A stretch of 64,000 nucleotides of DNA from Synechocystis salina LEGE 00031 (GCF_015207985.1 NZ_JADEVV010000013.1:1-64000); one strand, 5' to 3'; numbered from the stretch's first letter, positions 1 to 9,537 are shown. Numbers and translations: made by a program. Notes: generated by a model not told the origin, from the sequence alone.

Positions 1-204
1 GGGCAGGTTGGTGGGGTCGCTTACGGCTGGGGTGGGGATTTGCGCTCTCATCAGTCGTCCGCCATAGAGAGCAAAGATCGCTACAACACCAAAGAACAGG
101 ACATTACTCCAGGGTTGCCAATGGAGCAAGCTCACAAAGGCCCAGACGGACAGCACCATCAGTGTGAACGGGAGACGGCGATCGCACCTGAAGTTCGGGT
201 TCAT
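1..204 (-). CDS. N-terminal part of a small membrane protein (cut by window edge)
   Basis: Reading the minus strand from the ATG at 204-202 gives 68 uninterrupted codons that run off the left edge. The protein begins MNPNFRCDRRLPFT and has two hydrophobic stretches (about residues 14-27 and 32-47) separated by a short Trp-rich turn, so a membrane protein is likely. I do not recognise the family. It lies 34 bp downstream of the SnoaL-like gene on the same strand and could be co-transcribed with it. The rest of the protein is outside the window, so no function is offered. Confidence 0.5.
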   Translation of the reverse strand, partial: MNPNFRCDRRLPFTLMVLSVWAFVSLLHWQPWSNVLFFGVVAIFALYGGRLMRAQIPTPAVSDPTNLP

Positions 205-238
205 AATTAAAAAGGTTCTGAAAGGTCAGGCCTGAGGG

Positions 239-751
239 TTAGGGTTTCCAAAACCAGATAACCGCCGCCCCAACAATAATGCCAACAACCCCTGCCACTA
301 AAGCACTCCATCGCATTGCACTTTGGGTTACCGCCAGTACCGGATTATCGAGGAGATTAGCGGAAAAATGCAAACTTTGAATTAGCCATCGGTGATTTGC
401 TTTTTGCAGAACCGCCGTCCAACGCAGAGGCATATCATTGTTTTTCCCGTCTTTGAAGTTAAAGGTCGAGGTGGCGGCCCCATAGGCCACTTCTAAATTG
501 GGAGCGAGCAGGATGCGATCAGTGTGTTCATCCAGAGTCATGGTGATGCTCTTAATGTTCGTCTGAAATTGATTTTCCCAATAACGTTGAAAATCCTCCA
601 CGCCATGAAACACCTGATTATCTACGGTGGTAATGGTGAAATCGGGATGGAGATAGGGTTTAACTTGGTCAAAATTGCGATGATTGAGGGCATCCAGAGC
701 AATCTTGCGGGTTTCTAGGATGAGTTCAATATCCTCAGAGGGTAGAGACAT
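239..751 (-). CDS. SnoaL/NTF2-like protein with C-terminal membrane anchor
   Basis: A 170-residue protein. Residues 10-135 have the pattern of the NTF2-like/DUF4440 fold: an N-terminal helix rich in charged residues, the segment YLHPDFTITTVDNQVFHG, and a later strand ending in WLIQSLHFS. Residues about 147-167 form one strongly hydrophobic helix, so the domain is probably tethered to a membrane. Members of this superfamily bind small molecules or act as isomerases, but no catalytic residue can be assigned here. The start is the ATG at 751 and the gene is followed closely by another minus-strand gene. Substrate and role are unknown. Confidence 0.65.
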   Translation of the reverse strand: MSLPSEDIELILETRKIALDALNHRNFDQVKPYLHPDFTITTVDNQVFHGVEDFQRYWENQFQTNIKSITMTLDEHTDRILLAPNLEVAYGAATSTFNFKDGKNNDMPLRWTAVLQKANHRWLIQSLHFSANLLDNPVLAVTQSAMRWSALVAGVVGIIVGAAVIWFWKP

Positions 752-881
752 AGGACGCGACAGAGAGAAAAAGGTGATTACTTTAGAATCCTTTTGGTAT
801 CGTTGAAATACCCCGGATGTTTAGAGTTTAGTCGGGAATTTTGAAATTAGGCGATCGTGATTTAGGGATTGTAAAACTTTT

Positions 882-974
882 TCAACCTGTTAAACTGTCA
901 ATCCTGGCTTCAATGGAGTCGAGTCGTTTTCCGGTATCGGTCACTTTCCGGTCAATGGTACTGATCGCCTTTAA
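882..974 (-). pseudogene. Remnant paralog of the coiled-coil/membrane protein at 21741
   Basis: On the minus strand about 28 codons read AISTIDRKVTDTGKRLDSIE and then ARIDSLTG before a TGA. The protein encoded at 21741-22046 contains KVTDTGKRLDSIETRVGSLT followed by GW, so the TGA here sits where the other copy has TGG (Trp). Neither the N-terminal half nor the hydrophobic C-terminal half is recognisable. This is a decayed fragment, not an active gene. The remainder of the 752-1485 gap holds the repeats at 1018 and 1351 and no supported gene. Confidence 0.6.
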
Positions 975-1017
975 ACTCCTGGATAACCCTTAAGTAAAGT
1001 CGGTTCTTATCCCCCAC

Positions 1018-1168
1018 ATTGGGGGTCCGCCGGTCAGTACCCTGGGTATTGATAGTTAGCTTTCATCCGGCGGGGGGGTGGGGAGGCAGAAAAAAAAGGG
1101 AGGGACGACGACCATAAAGTGCCGGGAAACATATCTTTATTTTTGCCTTCCTGATATTAAAGTTTATT
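1018..1168 (+). repeat. Diverged ~150-bp repeat, copy 1 (partner at 13979)
   Basis: This stretch aligns along its length with 13979-14129. Shared blocks include GTGGGGAGGCAG, GGAAC/GGAAAC followed by ATATCTTTAT, and TAAAGTTTAT at the end. The middle also matches with small gaps (GGTCAG, GATAGTTAGC versus ACTAGTTAGC). It lies between genes in both places and encodes nothing convincing. It resembles a small non-autonomous mobile or regulatory element, but terminal inverted repeats were not established. Confidence 0.55.
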
Positions 1169-1350
1169 CTTTTATCAAAATTAATTCTTTTTTCTTTGGG
1201 TTAAATAAAACTAAAAATATGCTCAAATGCTTGCTGAGCAAGGGATTGGGCAAAACATTTTAAACACATTTTTTATAATGGGTATAAGAATGCGTTCAAA
1301 ATATTTTCATTGAGTCTTTGAAATATAGGATTGAGTATGGATAGATTCCC

Positions 1351-1463
1351 CACATCCTCAATGCACGGTGGTAATCCACGGTGTTATCAAATTTGAACCC
1401 CACAGAAAGCCCAGCTTTAGCCGGGCGGACTCCAGTTCCCATTAGTGGCCAGCAAAAACTACC
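1351..1463 (+). repeat. Dispersed repeat R1 (HIP1-associated family)
   Basis: Copy 1 of a family found also at 14749, 46476, 53066, 54071, 55662 and 58713. Diagnostic blocks are CCTCAATGCACGGTGG, TAATCCACGGTG, ATCAAATTT, CCCCACAGAAAG and GCTTTAGCCGGGCGGACT, then CATTAGTGGCCAGCAA. The copy lies immediately downstream of the 3' end of the old-yellow-enzyme gene. Unlike most copies, no HIP1 octamer is visible at its borders. Confidence 0.85.
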
Positions 1464-1485
1464 CCATTCAGAGCAGCGGTCGTGA

Positions 1486-2586
1486 TCAGCTTTGGCTAAG
1501 ATAGGTTGGAAAATCCGTGTATCCTGCTGAATAATTTCCCTCTGTCCCATTCCAAACTTTGGGATCAGGGTCTGGAGCTAAAGCCCAGCCATTGGCAAAG
1601 CGTTGTACCAGATCTGGATTTGAGATATAGGGACGACCAAAGGCAATTAGATCAGCATTTCCTTCGGCGATCGCCGTTTCCGCAGTAGCTTGGGTATAAC
1701 CACAATTCCCCATCAGGGTTCCGGAATAAACTGCTCGAAAATCAGCCAAAGTTAAGGGTTCTCCCAAGTCATGGAAACCAAATGCTAGACCATCTACGAT
1801 ATGCAAATAACCCAAATTGTAGGCGTTTAAGCGTTGTGCAAAATAGGGAAAAGCTTCTCGATAATCGGGGGATCCCATATCATTAAAAACGCCATTGGGA
1901 GATAGACGAACCCCCACCCGTTGGGACGGAAACACCGTTAAAACAGCTTCAGTCACTTCGCGTAAAAAACGGAACCGATTTTCTAAACTACCCCCATAAG
2001 CGTCAGTACGTTGATTAGTTTTAGACTGTAAGAATTCATCAATTAAATAGCCGTTGGCTCCGTGGATTTCCACCCCATCAAAGCCGGCTTCCTTAGCCCG
2101 CATGGCGGCTTGGCGATAATCTTCTACTGTGGCAGCAATCTCTTGAACGGTTAATGGCCGGGGTGTTTGATGAGCCTGTTTTCCATCCGGGGTATGGATA
2201 TAGTCGCCGTTAATGGCGATCGCCGAGGGAGCAACGGGTAAACCCAAATGGGGATGAAAAGATTGATGGGAAGCCCGGCCACAGTGCCAGAGTTGCAGAA
2301 AGACTTTCGATCCTGCGTGGTGAATTCCCTGTACAATCGCCTTCCAAGCTTGAACCTGGGCATCATTATAAATACCAGGGGTGTTATTCCAACCGATGCC
2401 AATTTCAGAAACTACCGTAGCTTCGGTAATTATCAAACCCGCATTGGCCCGTTGGCAATAATATTTCACCATTAGGGACGTGGGAACCCGATCATCCCCG
2501 GTTCTAGCTCTAGTCATAGGAGCCAATACCACCCGATTTTTCAGGGAGAGATCACCAAGCTGATAGATGTCAAGTAAAGAAGTCAT
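1486..2586 (-). CDS. Old yellow enzyme family alkene reductase
   Basis: A 366-residue FMN-dependent TIM-barrel ene-reductase of the OYE/NemA/xenobiotic reductase class, which reduces activated C=C bonds with NAD(P)H in the cytoplasm. The start RVVLAPMTRARTG is the typical first strand. HGANGYL at 175-181 supplies the His/Asn pair that binds the substrate carbonyl. FLQSKTNQRTDAYGGSLENR (185-204) is a family hallmark. The C-terminal phosphate-binding strands include LIAFGRPYISNPDL. Length is normal for the family and the start at the MTSLLD methionine fits. The physiological substrate cannot be told from sequence. Confidence 0.93.
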   Translation of the reverse strand: MTSLLDIYQLGDLSLKNRVVLAPMTRARTGDDRVPTSLMVKYYCQRANAGLIITEATVVSEIGIGWNNTPGIYNDAQVQAWKAIVQGIHHAGSKVFLQLWHCGRASHQSFHPHLGLPVAPSAIAINGDYIHTPDGKQAHQTPRPLTVQEIAATVEDYRQAAMRAKEAGFDGVEIHGANGYLIDEFLQSKTNQRTDAYGGSLENRFRFLREVTEAVLTVFPSQRVGVRLSPNGVFNDMGSPDYREAFPYFAQRLNAYNLGYLHIVDGLAFGFHDLGEPLTLADFRAVYSGTLMGNCGYTQATAETAIAEGNADLIAFGRPYISNPDLVQRFANGWALAPDPDPKVWNGTEGNYSAGYTDFPTYLSQS

Positions 2587-2681
2587 AAAAAATATTTACC
2601 AATGAGTTGAGGTCAATAAACTAAATAGATGTTTTCGGTGCTATGAGATGGCCTCCAAAAGTCCACTTCTAGTCCTTTCGT

Positions 2682-3266
2682 CTAAGCGCGAATATGGGTT
2701 AAAAATTCTGTCCACCGCCGCCAAATTGCTCTGACGACTTTCCGTTGCTGAAAAACGTGTAAAACGACAACGGTGAGGAAGAGATAGGACAACCAAAAAT
2801 GGAGTGATCGCCCGAGGTCAACACGAGCTTCATTTTCTGAAAATAAATCGGGAACGGTCATTCCCAGAAAAAAAACATTACTGCTTTTGAAAGAGTTGGA
2901 AAAAAATAAGCCACTGAGGGGAACAGCCAGCATGAATAAATACAACAGAGAATGTAGGGTCACCTTGCGCCACCATGCCGTTGAGAAACGAGGAGTGCGA
3001 CGGGAATACTTTTTCCACCAGACTCGCAACAAAACTAGAATGCGCCAGAGCAGTAAACCGATGACAAAAACTCCCAATCCTTTATGAAAATCATATAGAC
3101 CAGAGCGAATGGGAACCTCCCGTGACAAATCCGCCATAATCAACCCTGTGGGAAATAAACAGAAGTAACACCACGACATACTCCAATGAAGTGCCATCAG
3201 GTGTTGATACGCAGAGGTTAGGCGACCAGGGGTCTGAAAAAATGAAAGCCAAGATAGGAGAGACAT
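2682..3266 (-). CDS. Cytochrome b561-family membrane protein
   Basis: A 194-residue integral membrane protein with four hydrophobic helices. Histidines placed as in bacterial di-haem cytochrome b561 are visible: H22/H27 in the first helix, H61 in DFHKG, H104 in VTLHSLLY, and two more in LHFWLSY and VVLHVFQQ near the C-terminus. Family members shuttle electrons from quinol or ascorbate across the membrane. It stands alone between the OYE gene and the RND operon, both also on the minus strand, with gaps that could hold separate promoters. The 3267-3477 gap shows no gene. Confidence 0.85.
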   Translation of the reverse strand: MSLLSWLSFFQTPGRLTSAYQHLMALHWSMSWCYFCLFPTGLIMADLSREVPIRSGLYDFHKGLGVFVIGLLLWRILVLLRVWWKKYSRRTPRFSTAWWRKVTLHSLLYLFMLAVPLSGLFFSNSFKSSNVFFLGMTVPDLFSENEARVDLGRSLHFWLSYLFLTVVVLHVFQQRKVVRAIWRRWTEFLTHIRA

Positions 3267-3477
3267 TGTTTTTCATCAAAAAGTGAACCTGAGTGAAAAA
3301 GTGGACAATCCGGAAGGGTCGAAAACTAAGGGGAATGTCCAAATACTGATTACTGGATTCCAGCCTCTAAAAATTTCTTTGCTCAAAAAATTAACCCTTG
3401 AAATGCTTATCTTGTAAGGATTTTGGAAAATAAATTTTCTGTAATTGTAGGTTTTGTTCAAGATGCACATGGTAGTC

Positions 3478-6400
3478 CTAATTTGACAATGGTTTGTTAA
3501 GTGGATGATGGCTTCTCATCAGCAAAAGATGGGCCGCAGGCACATAGTACAGTGCTAGTAAAGTTGCGCCCCCCAATCCCCCCGCTAAGGCGATCGCCAA
3601 GGGAGGCCAAAATCCAGTTTCATCCAACAGCAGTGGAGTGAAGCCAATAATGGTGGTAAAGGTGGTAGCAAGGACATGACGGGTGGCTTTCAAGACAACG
3701 GTGGAGGTGGCTTGGGCATGGCCCACGCGAGCTAAGGGGTTTTCCTGCAACGCAGCCAGAACCACAATGGAATCGTTAATAGCTAAGCCGATTAAGCCCA
3801 ACGTTCCTAAAATGGCGGTAAAGCCAAAAAGTGCTTGGAACAGCCACAGGGCAAGGGCGGCTAAACCCACTGACCATAGGGCTACCGAGCCAATCAGGGC
3901 GGCTAAGCGGAAGGAATTGAAGGATAGGATTAACGTCGCAGCCATGGTCACCACTAAAATTCCTACCAAGCCCAAAAGATTAGCCACCGCTGTCCCCTGG
4001 GCATCGGCTTCGCCGCCATAAGCTAGGTCGTACCCTGGCGGTAACAAGAAATTTTGAGCTTGCAGTTGTTCCTGCAATTGCGCCAAAGTATTAGAAGGTA
4101 AAGCTCCAGCGGTTAAAAAGCCTTGCACGGTATTAATCCGTTTACCGTTATAGCGATTAATTTGCGCCACGCCTGGCACTAGCGTCATATCGGCGATCGC
4201 CACCAGGGGGAGCAGTTCACCACTAGGGGTGAGCAAATCCAGGGAACGAATCTGATCAAGATCTTGACGGGTAGAAGAATTGACCCGGACACGAACCGGC
4301 AAATCCTCGGTAGCTTCCAAAACAGATCCCCCGGTTACCCCTTCTAGCGTGGCCTGTAATTGATTGGCGATCGCCTGGTGATCTAACCCCACCAAACGGG
4401 CTTGGACTTCATCCACCTGTAACGCGAGTTTCGGCAAAGCTTCCGAGAGATTCGCTTGGGTGTGAATCACATTTTCTATCGTGCTTAGTTCTCGCCGTAA
4501 CTGATCGCCGAGTAACCTCAATTCCCGTAAATTTGACCCGGATAACCGCAATTCAATGGGAGCGGCCAGGGGCGGGCCCTGTTCTAACTGTCGCACCAGT
4601 ACCTGCGCTTCGGGAAAAGCTTGGGTTAGGGCCTGTTGAAGGTTTTGGATAAGGTTGCGGAGATTTTCCTTAGAGCGGAGTTGGACAATACCTTGGGCAT
4701 AGTTGGCCGCATTTTCTCGGTCGGGAATAACGTTATAAAAAAAGGCGGGGGCGCTTTCCCCCAGAAACCAGTGAACATCAGCTACATCAGGATATTCCAG
4801 GATTAAGTCCCGGGCCTGTTGAACTTGGGCTTGGGTAGCATTAATGGCAGTGGCGGCGGGTAACGTCCATTGGATTTGAAACTGGTCGCGGTTGGTGGGG
4901 GGAAAAAATTGCTGCTCTAGCTGGGCAAATTGCCAAAATCCCCCTAGAGGTAAAACTAAACAGAGACCAATGGTTAACCAGGGTCGTCGAAAAAGCCCCT
5001 CCAAGCTCCAACGGTAAGCACGGGCCAAAGCGGCATGGCTCACCCCGGTTTGTAGCCATGGGTAGCGCTGAAAGGGTTGCCACGGTGCCATTTTGCCGGC
5101 AAAGGTGACAATCACTGTGAGGGATAACAGTAGGGAACTGACCAGGGCGAGGATGACGGTTGCCCCGATCGCCCCGATAAATTCCCCTGTGGCACCGGGG
5201 GAAAAGGCAATGGGCACAAAGGCCAAGACTGTGGTTAATGTGGAAGCCAGAAGAGGAATCCAGAGGTGTTGCACTGTGTCGGCAACAGCTTTTTCCGGTG
5301 GCATCCCCTGCTGGAGATGGTGCTGTACTTCATCTACCACCACAATGGCGTTATCAATCAATAACCCCAAGGCAATGATCAAGCCAGTGACAGACATTTG
5401 GTGTAGGGGGATGTTCAACGCCCCCATGGCCCCAAACACCATCAACGTAGCTAGGGGTAACGCCGTTCCCACCACCAAGGCCGCTTTCAGTCCCAACATT
5501 GCCAGTGACACGACAATCACTAACCCGGAACTGACCAGCAAGTTTTGCCAGACCCCATTGAGCCGTTGCTGTACATACTGGCTTTGGTCTAACACCACCG
5601 TCAGCCCCAGCCCTGCTCCCAGATCCTGTTCAAAGGACGTTAACACCACCTGGGCCTGCTTGGCCCATTGATCCACCCGGACAGAAGATTCCACCGTAGC
5701 CGCAATGGCGATCGCCGGTTTGCCACCAATCAAGGCCAAGGAGGAGGGAGGAGCTTGTACCCCTTTACTGACTTGGGCGATGTGACCCAACCGTTGGCTT
5801 TCGCCGCTAGTAGCAACTTTGATCGGAATTTGGCGAATTTGCTCTAGGGTCTGCAAATTACTATCGATTTCAATTAATAAATCGGTTTGGGGGCTACGTA
5901 GTTGCCCAGCGGACACCTTGGCATCACTGGCAGCAATTTGCTGGGCTAAGGCCCTGGGAGTCAGGCCTAAACGAACCAGATCCGCCGGTTGTATTTCTAC
6001 TTGAATTTCTTCCGGCACATCCCCCACCATTTCCACTTGCTTTGTCCCCGGTAACTCCCGGAGTTGCTGCACTAGGCGATCACCGACCCGTTGAAGAAGA
6101 TTAAAATTGGCGGGTCTGTCCAGTTCCCAGGTCAAGCCCACAATTAAGGCATTGGCAACGGGGTCACCCGCCTCGTATTCTGGTTCACTGGCGTCAGACG
6201 GCAGCAAGGGCACCACATCGTTTAACTCGCTACGCACCTTTGACCAGACTGGGTCAACATTTTGAATGGCCTCGTCCAATTCAATTTCAATGATGGATAA
6301 GCCTCGACTCGACGTAGATTCGATGACGGAAATTTCTTCAAGTTCCAGGAGCTTATCTTCAATTTTTTCGGTAATCAGCGCTTCCACCCGTTCCGGGGTT

Positions 6401-6561
6401 GCACCGGGCAAACTGGTGGTAACGGTACCAAAACGCTGTACCAGTTCCGGGTCTTCCATGCGGGGCAGGGTAAACAAAGCAGTAACGCCCCATACCAGCA
6501 CCAGAATCAGGGTCAATAGTAACAGCCGGCCATTGCGATAAAAAAGACTAAACATGGGCAT
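3478..6561 (-). CDS. RND efflux transporter permease subunit
   Basis: A 1027-residue inner-membrane pump of the AcrB/HAE1 RND superfamily, driving proton-coupled export of small molecules. The N-terminus has a short cytoplasmic stretch and a first helix, followed by a periplasmic loop containing RMEDPELVQRFGTVTT. The family motif with acidic residues in TM4 is seen in LGLLIDNAIVVVDEVQHHL. The second half repeats the layout with ALIGSVALW and LGLIGLAINDSIVVLAALQE. The upstream gene, 5 bp away, encodes the membrane-fusion partner, so they form an operon. No outer-membrane channel gene is adjacent; a TolC-like protein elsewhere is presumably used. Confidence 0.95.
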   Translation of the reverse strand: MPMFSLFYRNGRLLLLTLILVLVWGVTALFTLPRMEDPELVQRFGTVTTSLPGATPERVEALITEKIEDKLLELEEISVIESTSSRGLSIIEIELDEAIQNVDPVWSKVRSELNDVVPLLPSDASEPEYEAGDPVANALIVGLTWELDRPANFNLLQRVGDRLVQQLRELPGTKQVEMVGDVPEEIQVEIQPADLVRLGLTPRALAQQIAASDAKVSAGQLRSPQTDLLIEIDSNLQTLEQIRQIPIKVATSGESQRLGHIAQVSKGVQAPPSSLALIGGKPAIAIAATVESSVRVDQWAKQAQVVLTSFEQDLGAGLGLTVVLDQSQYVQQRLNGVWQNLLVSSGLVIVVSLAMLGLKAALVVGTALPLATLMVFGAMGALNIPLHQMSVTGLIIALGLLIDNAIVVVDEVQHHLQQGMPPEKAVADTVQHLWIPLLASTLTTVLAFVPIAFSPGATGEFIGAIGATVILALVSSLLLSLTVIVTFAGKMAPWQPFQRYPWLQTGVSHAALARAYRWSLEGLFRRPWLTIGLCLVLPLGGFWQFAQLEQQFFPPTNRDQFQIQWTLPAATAINATQAQVQQARDLILEYPDVADVHWFLGESAPAFFYNVIPDRENAANYAQGIVQLRSKENLRNLIQNLQQALTQAFPEAQVLVRQLEQGPPLAAPIELRLSGSNLRELRLLGDQLRRELSTIENVIHTQANLSEALPKLALQVDEVQARLVGLDHQAIANQLQATLEGVTGGSVLEATEDLPVRVRVNSSTRQDLDQIRSLDLLTPSGELLPLVAIADMTLVPGVAQINRYNGKRINTVQGFLTAGALPSNTLAQLQEQLQAQNFLLPPGYDLAYGGEADAQGTAVANLLGLVGILVVTMAATLILSFNSFRLAALIGSVALWSVGLAALALWLFQALFGFTAILGTLGLIGLAINDSIVVLAALQENPLARVGHAQATSTVVLKATRHVLATTFTTIIGFTPLLLDETGFWPPLAIALAGGLGGATLLALYYVPAAHLLLMRSHHPLNKPLSN

Positions 6562-6566
6562 TTTTC

Positions 6567-7955
6567 CTACTGCACCGTTACTGTTTGCCCCGTCACCAGG
6601 CGATGACTACCACTGCTAATCAGGCGATCGCCAGGTTGTAATAGCCCCCGCACCAAACTGAGATCACCTTGGGTGTGGAGCACTTCTACATCTTGGCGAG
6701 ACACAATGTACTGATGGGGTTGGGGCTGTTTTGGTCCCAAAACATAGACCGACCATAAACCCTGTTCCCCCGGCACCAAGGCAGTGGAAGTAACCCAAAA
6801 TCCCTCTAAAGGCTGGGTTTCAGTAACGTCTAACTGGGCCGTTTCCCCTGCCTGCAGTCGGGTTGGGGCATCGTTTAACTGCAGAATGGCGGTGGTGGTG
6901 CGGGTACTACTATTGAGCGCAGGCAAGAGAGCTGTTACCGTACCGCTGTAACCTTGACCCCGGACGTTAACTGAATAGGTTTGTCCTGCCCGCATTTGGC
7001 CGGACAAATTGGGGGGAATACCAATGTGAGCTTCCGGCATGCCCGCCGCCACTAAACGAAACACTGGACTGCCCGCCCCCACCACCATGCCCGGATCAAC
7101 CAGGCGATCGCCAATGGTGCCAGAGAAGGGCGCTAGAAGTTGCGCTTTAGAGATTTGAATCTCAATTTGGCGAATTTGTGCGTCTAACCCTTGAATACGA
7201 GCCTGTTGGCCGGCGATCGGTTCGGGACGGCTACCGTTATTGAGTTTGTCTAAATTGCTTTGGGCGATTTCTAAACGACGTTTGAGGGAAGCCTCTGCCA
7301 CTCGTTCCTCATCCAACTGCTCCAAAGAAATTGCCCCTTCCGCATAAAGCTGTTCCCGTCTTTGGGTTTTCAAGCTTGCCAAGGTCAACTGTTCTTCTAA
7401 TTCTGCCACTGCCCCCTGCCCCGCCGCAATATCTTCCCAACGGGAGCCATTGTTCAACTCTGCCAATCCCGCTTGTAGTTCTAAGCGCTGGGCTTCTAAT
7501 TCTGCTTTTTGCGCTTTTAACGTCCGAGTATCTAGCCGCGCTAAAGGTTGACCCTCCATGACTTCCGCCCCTTTATCCACCAGCAACTCCGCCAAAGTTC
7601 CCCCCTGTTCAAACCCTAAGTCGCTTTGCTTGCGGGGAACAATTTCGCCAGTGTAGGTGCGTTTTACCTGATAACCCCTAACCGGCTCAACGGGACTCAC
7701 CGTAACGGGCAAAGGCGCTTTTTCGCTTACCGCCGAGGCCATGGCCGTGACATTGGAGGTACTTTGTTGTTGCCCCAACCACCACCAGCCCACTCCCCCC
7801 GCAGCTATGGCGATCGCCACCCAGAGAAGTAACCGCCGCCAACGTCCGCCGGTATTTCTCTGCTGAGACGGTTCGGCGATCATGAACGGAGTTGTTTCAA
7901 CAATCACTGTCGGAGATGGGACAAGGGAAGCGGTAACACGGGGATCAACAGTCAT
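6567..7955 (-). CDS. RND efflux periplasmic adaptor (membrane fusion protein)
   Basis: A 462-residue HlyD/AcrA-type adaptor. One membrane-spanning segment lies at about residues 42-60, then a lipoyl-like half domain (GEIVPRKQSDLGFEQGG), a coiled-coil hairpin rich in Glu/Leu/Gln (about 145-275), the second half-lipoyl strand (KAQLLAPFSGTIGDRLVDPG) and a beta-barrel. It would link the RND pump encoded directly downstream to an outer-membrane channel. A PadR regulator gene is divergent, and the 110-bp space between them contains a candidate operator. The predicted start is the ATG at 7955. Confidence 0.93.
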   Translation of the reverse strand: MTVDPRVTASLVPSPTVIVETTPFMIAEPSQQRNTGGRWRRLLLWVAIAIAAGGVGWWWLGQQQSTSNVTAMASAVSEKAPLPVTVSPVEPVRGYQVKRTYTGEIVPRKQSDLGFEQGGTLAELLVDKGAEVMEGQPLARLDTRTLKAQKAELEAQRLELQAGLAELNNGSRWEDIAAGQGAVAELEEQLTLASLKTQRREQLYAEGAISLEQLDEERVAEASLKRRLEIAQSNLDKLNNGSRPEPIAGQQARIQGLDAQIRQIEIQISKAQLLAPFSGTIGDRLVDPGMVVGAGSPVFRLVAAGMPEAHIGIPPNLSGQMRAGQTYSVNVRGQGYSGTVTALLPALNSSTRTTTAILQLNDAPTRLQAGETAQLDVTETQPLEGFWVTSTALVPGEQGLWSVYVLGPKQPQPHQYIVSRQDVEVLHTQGDLSLVRGLLQPGDRLISSGSHRLVTGQTVTVQ

Positions 7956-7993
7956 ACAAAACTCTTTTTTAACAACAAAGTTTAGACAATTTG

Positions 7994-8022
7994 TTGAGTA
8001 GCTGCCGTCAGTCTATACTCAA
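7994..8022. promoter_or_regulatory. Candidate PadR operator 1 (inverted repeat)
   Basis: TTGAGTA, a 15-base gap and TACTCAA form perfect 7-bp inverted arms between the divergent RND operon and its padR-like gene. Almost the same arrangement (TTGAGTA, 14 bases, TACTCA) sits in front of the second padR-like gene at 9538. PadR proteins usually bind dyad operators next to their own promoters. Binding is inferred. Confidence 0.5.
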
Positions 8023-8065
8023 CTAATTGGATATGTCAATCGCCCGCTCTGGGTTTTTTATTGCT

Positions 8066-8611
8066 ATGGCCCTTGCCCACACCATCCTGTCGATTTTGAT
8101 TGAGTTGCCCGCCAGTGGTTACGACATTGGCAAACGTTTTGAAGACGGTATCAGTTGTTTTTGGCAAGCTAGTCAACAACAGATTTATCGAGAACTAGGC
8201 AAAATGGAAGGGGCTGGTTGGGTGTCTAAGCATACGGTGCCCCAGAAGGGAAAACCGGATAAAAAAATTTATTCGATCACCCCAGAAGGCAAGCAGATTT
8301 TATTGCACTGGTGTTTACAGCCGACGGAACCAACGCCGATTCGGGAGGATTTATTGGTCCGAATTATGGATTTTCCCTATGTGAAATCTGACGTTATTCT
8401 GGGGGAGATCCAACGACGTAAGCTTTTACACCAACAGCATTTGCAACATTTTCGGGAAAAGCAGGCGCATTATCTAGAGCATGGGCAGTTTAAGGATGAT
8501 CCCCCTTCAGCCCGAGATCGGTACCGCTATCTAACCTTGTTACGGGGAATTCGTTTTGAGGAGAGTTGGGTGGATTGGTGTGATGAGGTGCTTGAAGCAT
8601 TAGGCAGTTGA
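8066..8611 (+). CDS. PadR-family transcriptional regulator (divergent to RND operon)
   Basis: A winged-helix repressor of the PadR/Vir family. The start at 8066 (MALAHTILSILIELPASGYD) is chosen because the paralog at 9620 begins MALKHTILAF; a longer frame opens at a TTG at 8027. The winged-helix part includes CFWQASQQQIYRELGKMEGA and the wing KPDKKIYSITPEGK, followed by a C-terminal dimerisation helix with many His/Gln/Arg residues. Placed head-to-head with the RND pump operon, it most likely represses the pump and itself in response to a toxic ligand. The operator at 7994 supports this by position only. Confidence 0.88.
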   Translation: MALAHTILSILIELPASGYDIGKRFEDGISCFWQASQQQIYRELGKMEGAGWVSKHTVPQKGKPDKKIYSITPEGKQILLHWCLQPTEPTPIREDLLVRIMDFPYVKSDVILGEIQRRKLLHQQHLQHFREKQAHYLEHGQFKDDPPSARDRYRYLTLLRGIRFEESWVDWCDEVLEALGS

Positions 8612-8714
8612 AGCCTTTTCTGGCGATCGCCACGAGGCATTCTCTTGATTCATCCAACAAACAAAGTTAATCAAGGTTTTGATCTTGGGGAAGGCAGCCA
8701 AGATATCGGCATGT

Positions 8715-9509
8715 TCATTGTTTCGTCATACTTTTCATCACACCGCCCATGATTCGCACCCGCGCCCATCTTGGCAAAGGTACAAGGGAATAAGTGAGGA
8801 GTTTTGATAAAAATCCCGGCAGCACTGTGGACTTTCGCCCCAATGCCTTCAAAGTCCCTTCGGCAACCTCGCCAGCACTGAGAGCTTTTCCCATCTTCAT
8901 CCCGGCGCGATCGCTAAAACCGCTGTTAGTGGGGCCTGGGGCAGAGGCAATGACGTCAACACCAATAGGTGCAAGTTCCACATACAGGGCTTCAGCCAGT
9001 GTTTGCACATAAGCCTTGGTCGCTGCGTAGTGAGCGGCAAATGGTGTTCCCTGAAACCCCACGATCGAACTCATCAATACGATGCCGCCTCGTCGTTGCT
9101 TGGCAAACCGCTGGGAAAAGTGCCAGGTTAGCCCCAAGAGTGATCGGCAGTTAACATTTAACATCTCCATCTCTTGTTTCAGTTGAGCATTGAGAAACGC
9201 CCCCGATGTCCCAAAACCGGCCGCTGCTACCAGTAAACCGACATCTAAATCGTGAGTTTGTGCCGCAAGGATTTCCATGCTCGTCTCCACCGATAAATCC
9301 TGAATCACCAAGCGCACCTCAATCCCATAGCGATCGCTTAAATCCTGAGCCATCTGCTTTAAAATCGTTTGCCTCCGCGCCACCAAAACAAGATTCAATT
9401 CCGACTGAGCCAACCTCAGTGCCATTTCTCGACCAATGCCGGAGGATGCGCCTGTGACGACAGCCTAAGGACCATATCGGGTCTTTAGTCGCTTTTGCAA
9501 ATTTCCCAT
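8715..9509 (-). pseudogene. SDR-family oxidoreductase interrupted by an in-frame TAG
   Basis: From the ATG at 9509 the frame reads MGNLQKRLKTRYGP, then TAG (9467-9465), then AVVTGASSGIGRE and on through the rest of an intact short-chain dehydrogenase. The residue expected before AVVTGASSGIG in this family is usually Trp, so TGG to TAG fits. The catalytic YAATK motif (within AAHYAATKAYVQTL) and the NAG-equivalent AAAGFG are present. An internal ATG at 9425 would give 236 residues but would lack the TGxxxGxG NAD(P) motif, so it is unlikely to work. The gene is divergent from a PadR regulator with an operator-like site between them. Confidence 0.8.
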
Positions 9510-9537
9510 GCTAACTCATGTTTTTGTGTTCAATTTT

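Noticed and set aside
1078-1263. 61-codon open frame
   Set aside because: Begins in the repeat at 1018 and is low-complexity; the frame is not kept in the partner copy.
9465-9467. Recoding of TAG as an amino acid
   Set aside because: No pyrrolysine or suppressor machinery is visible, and nearby genes use TAG as a normal terminator (for example hliC-type and the RTX-peptidase region), so nonsense mutation or sequencing error is preferred.
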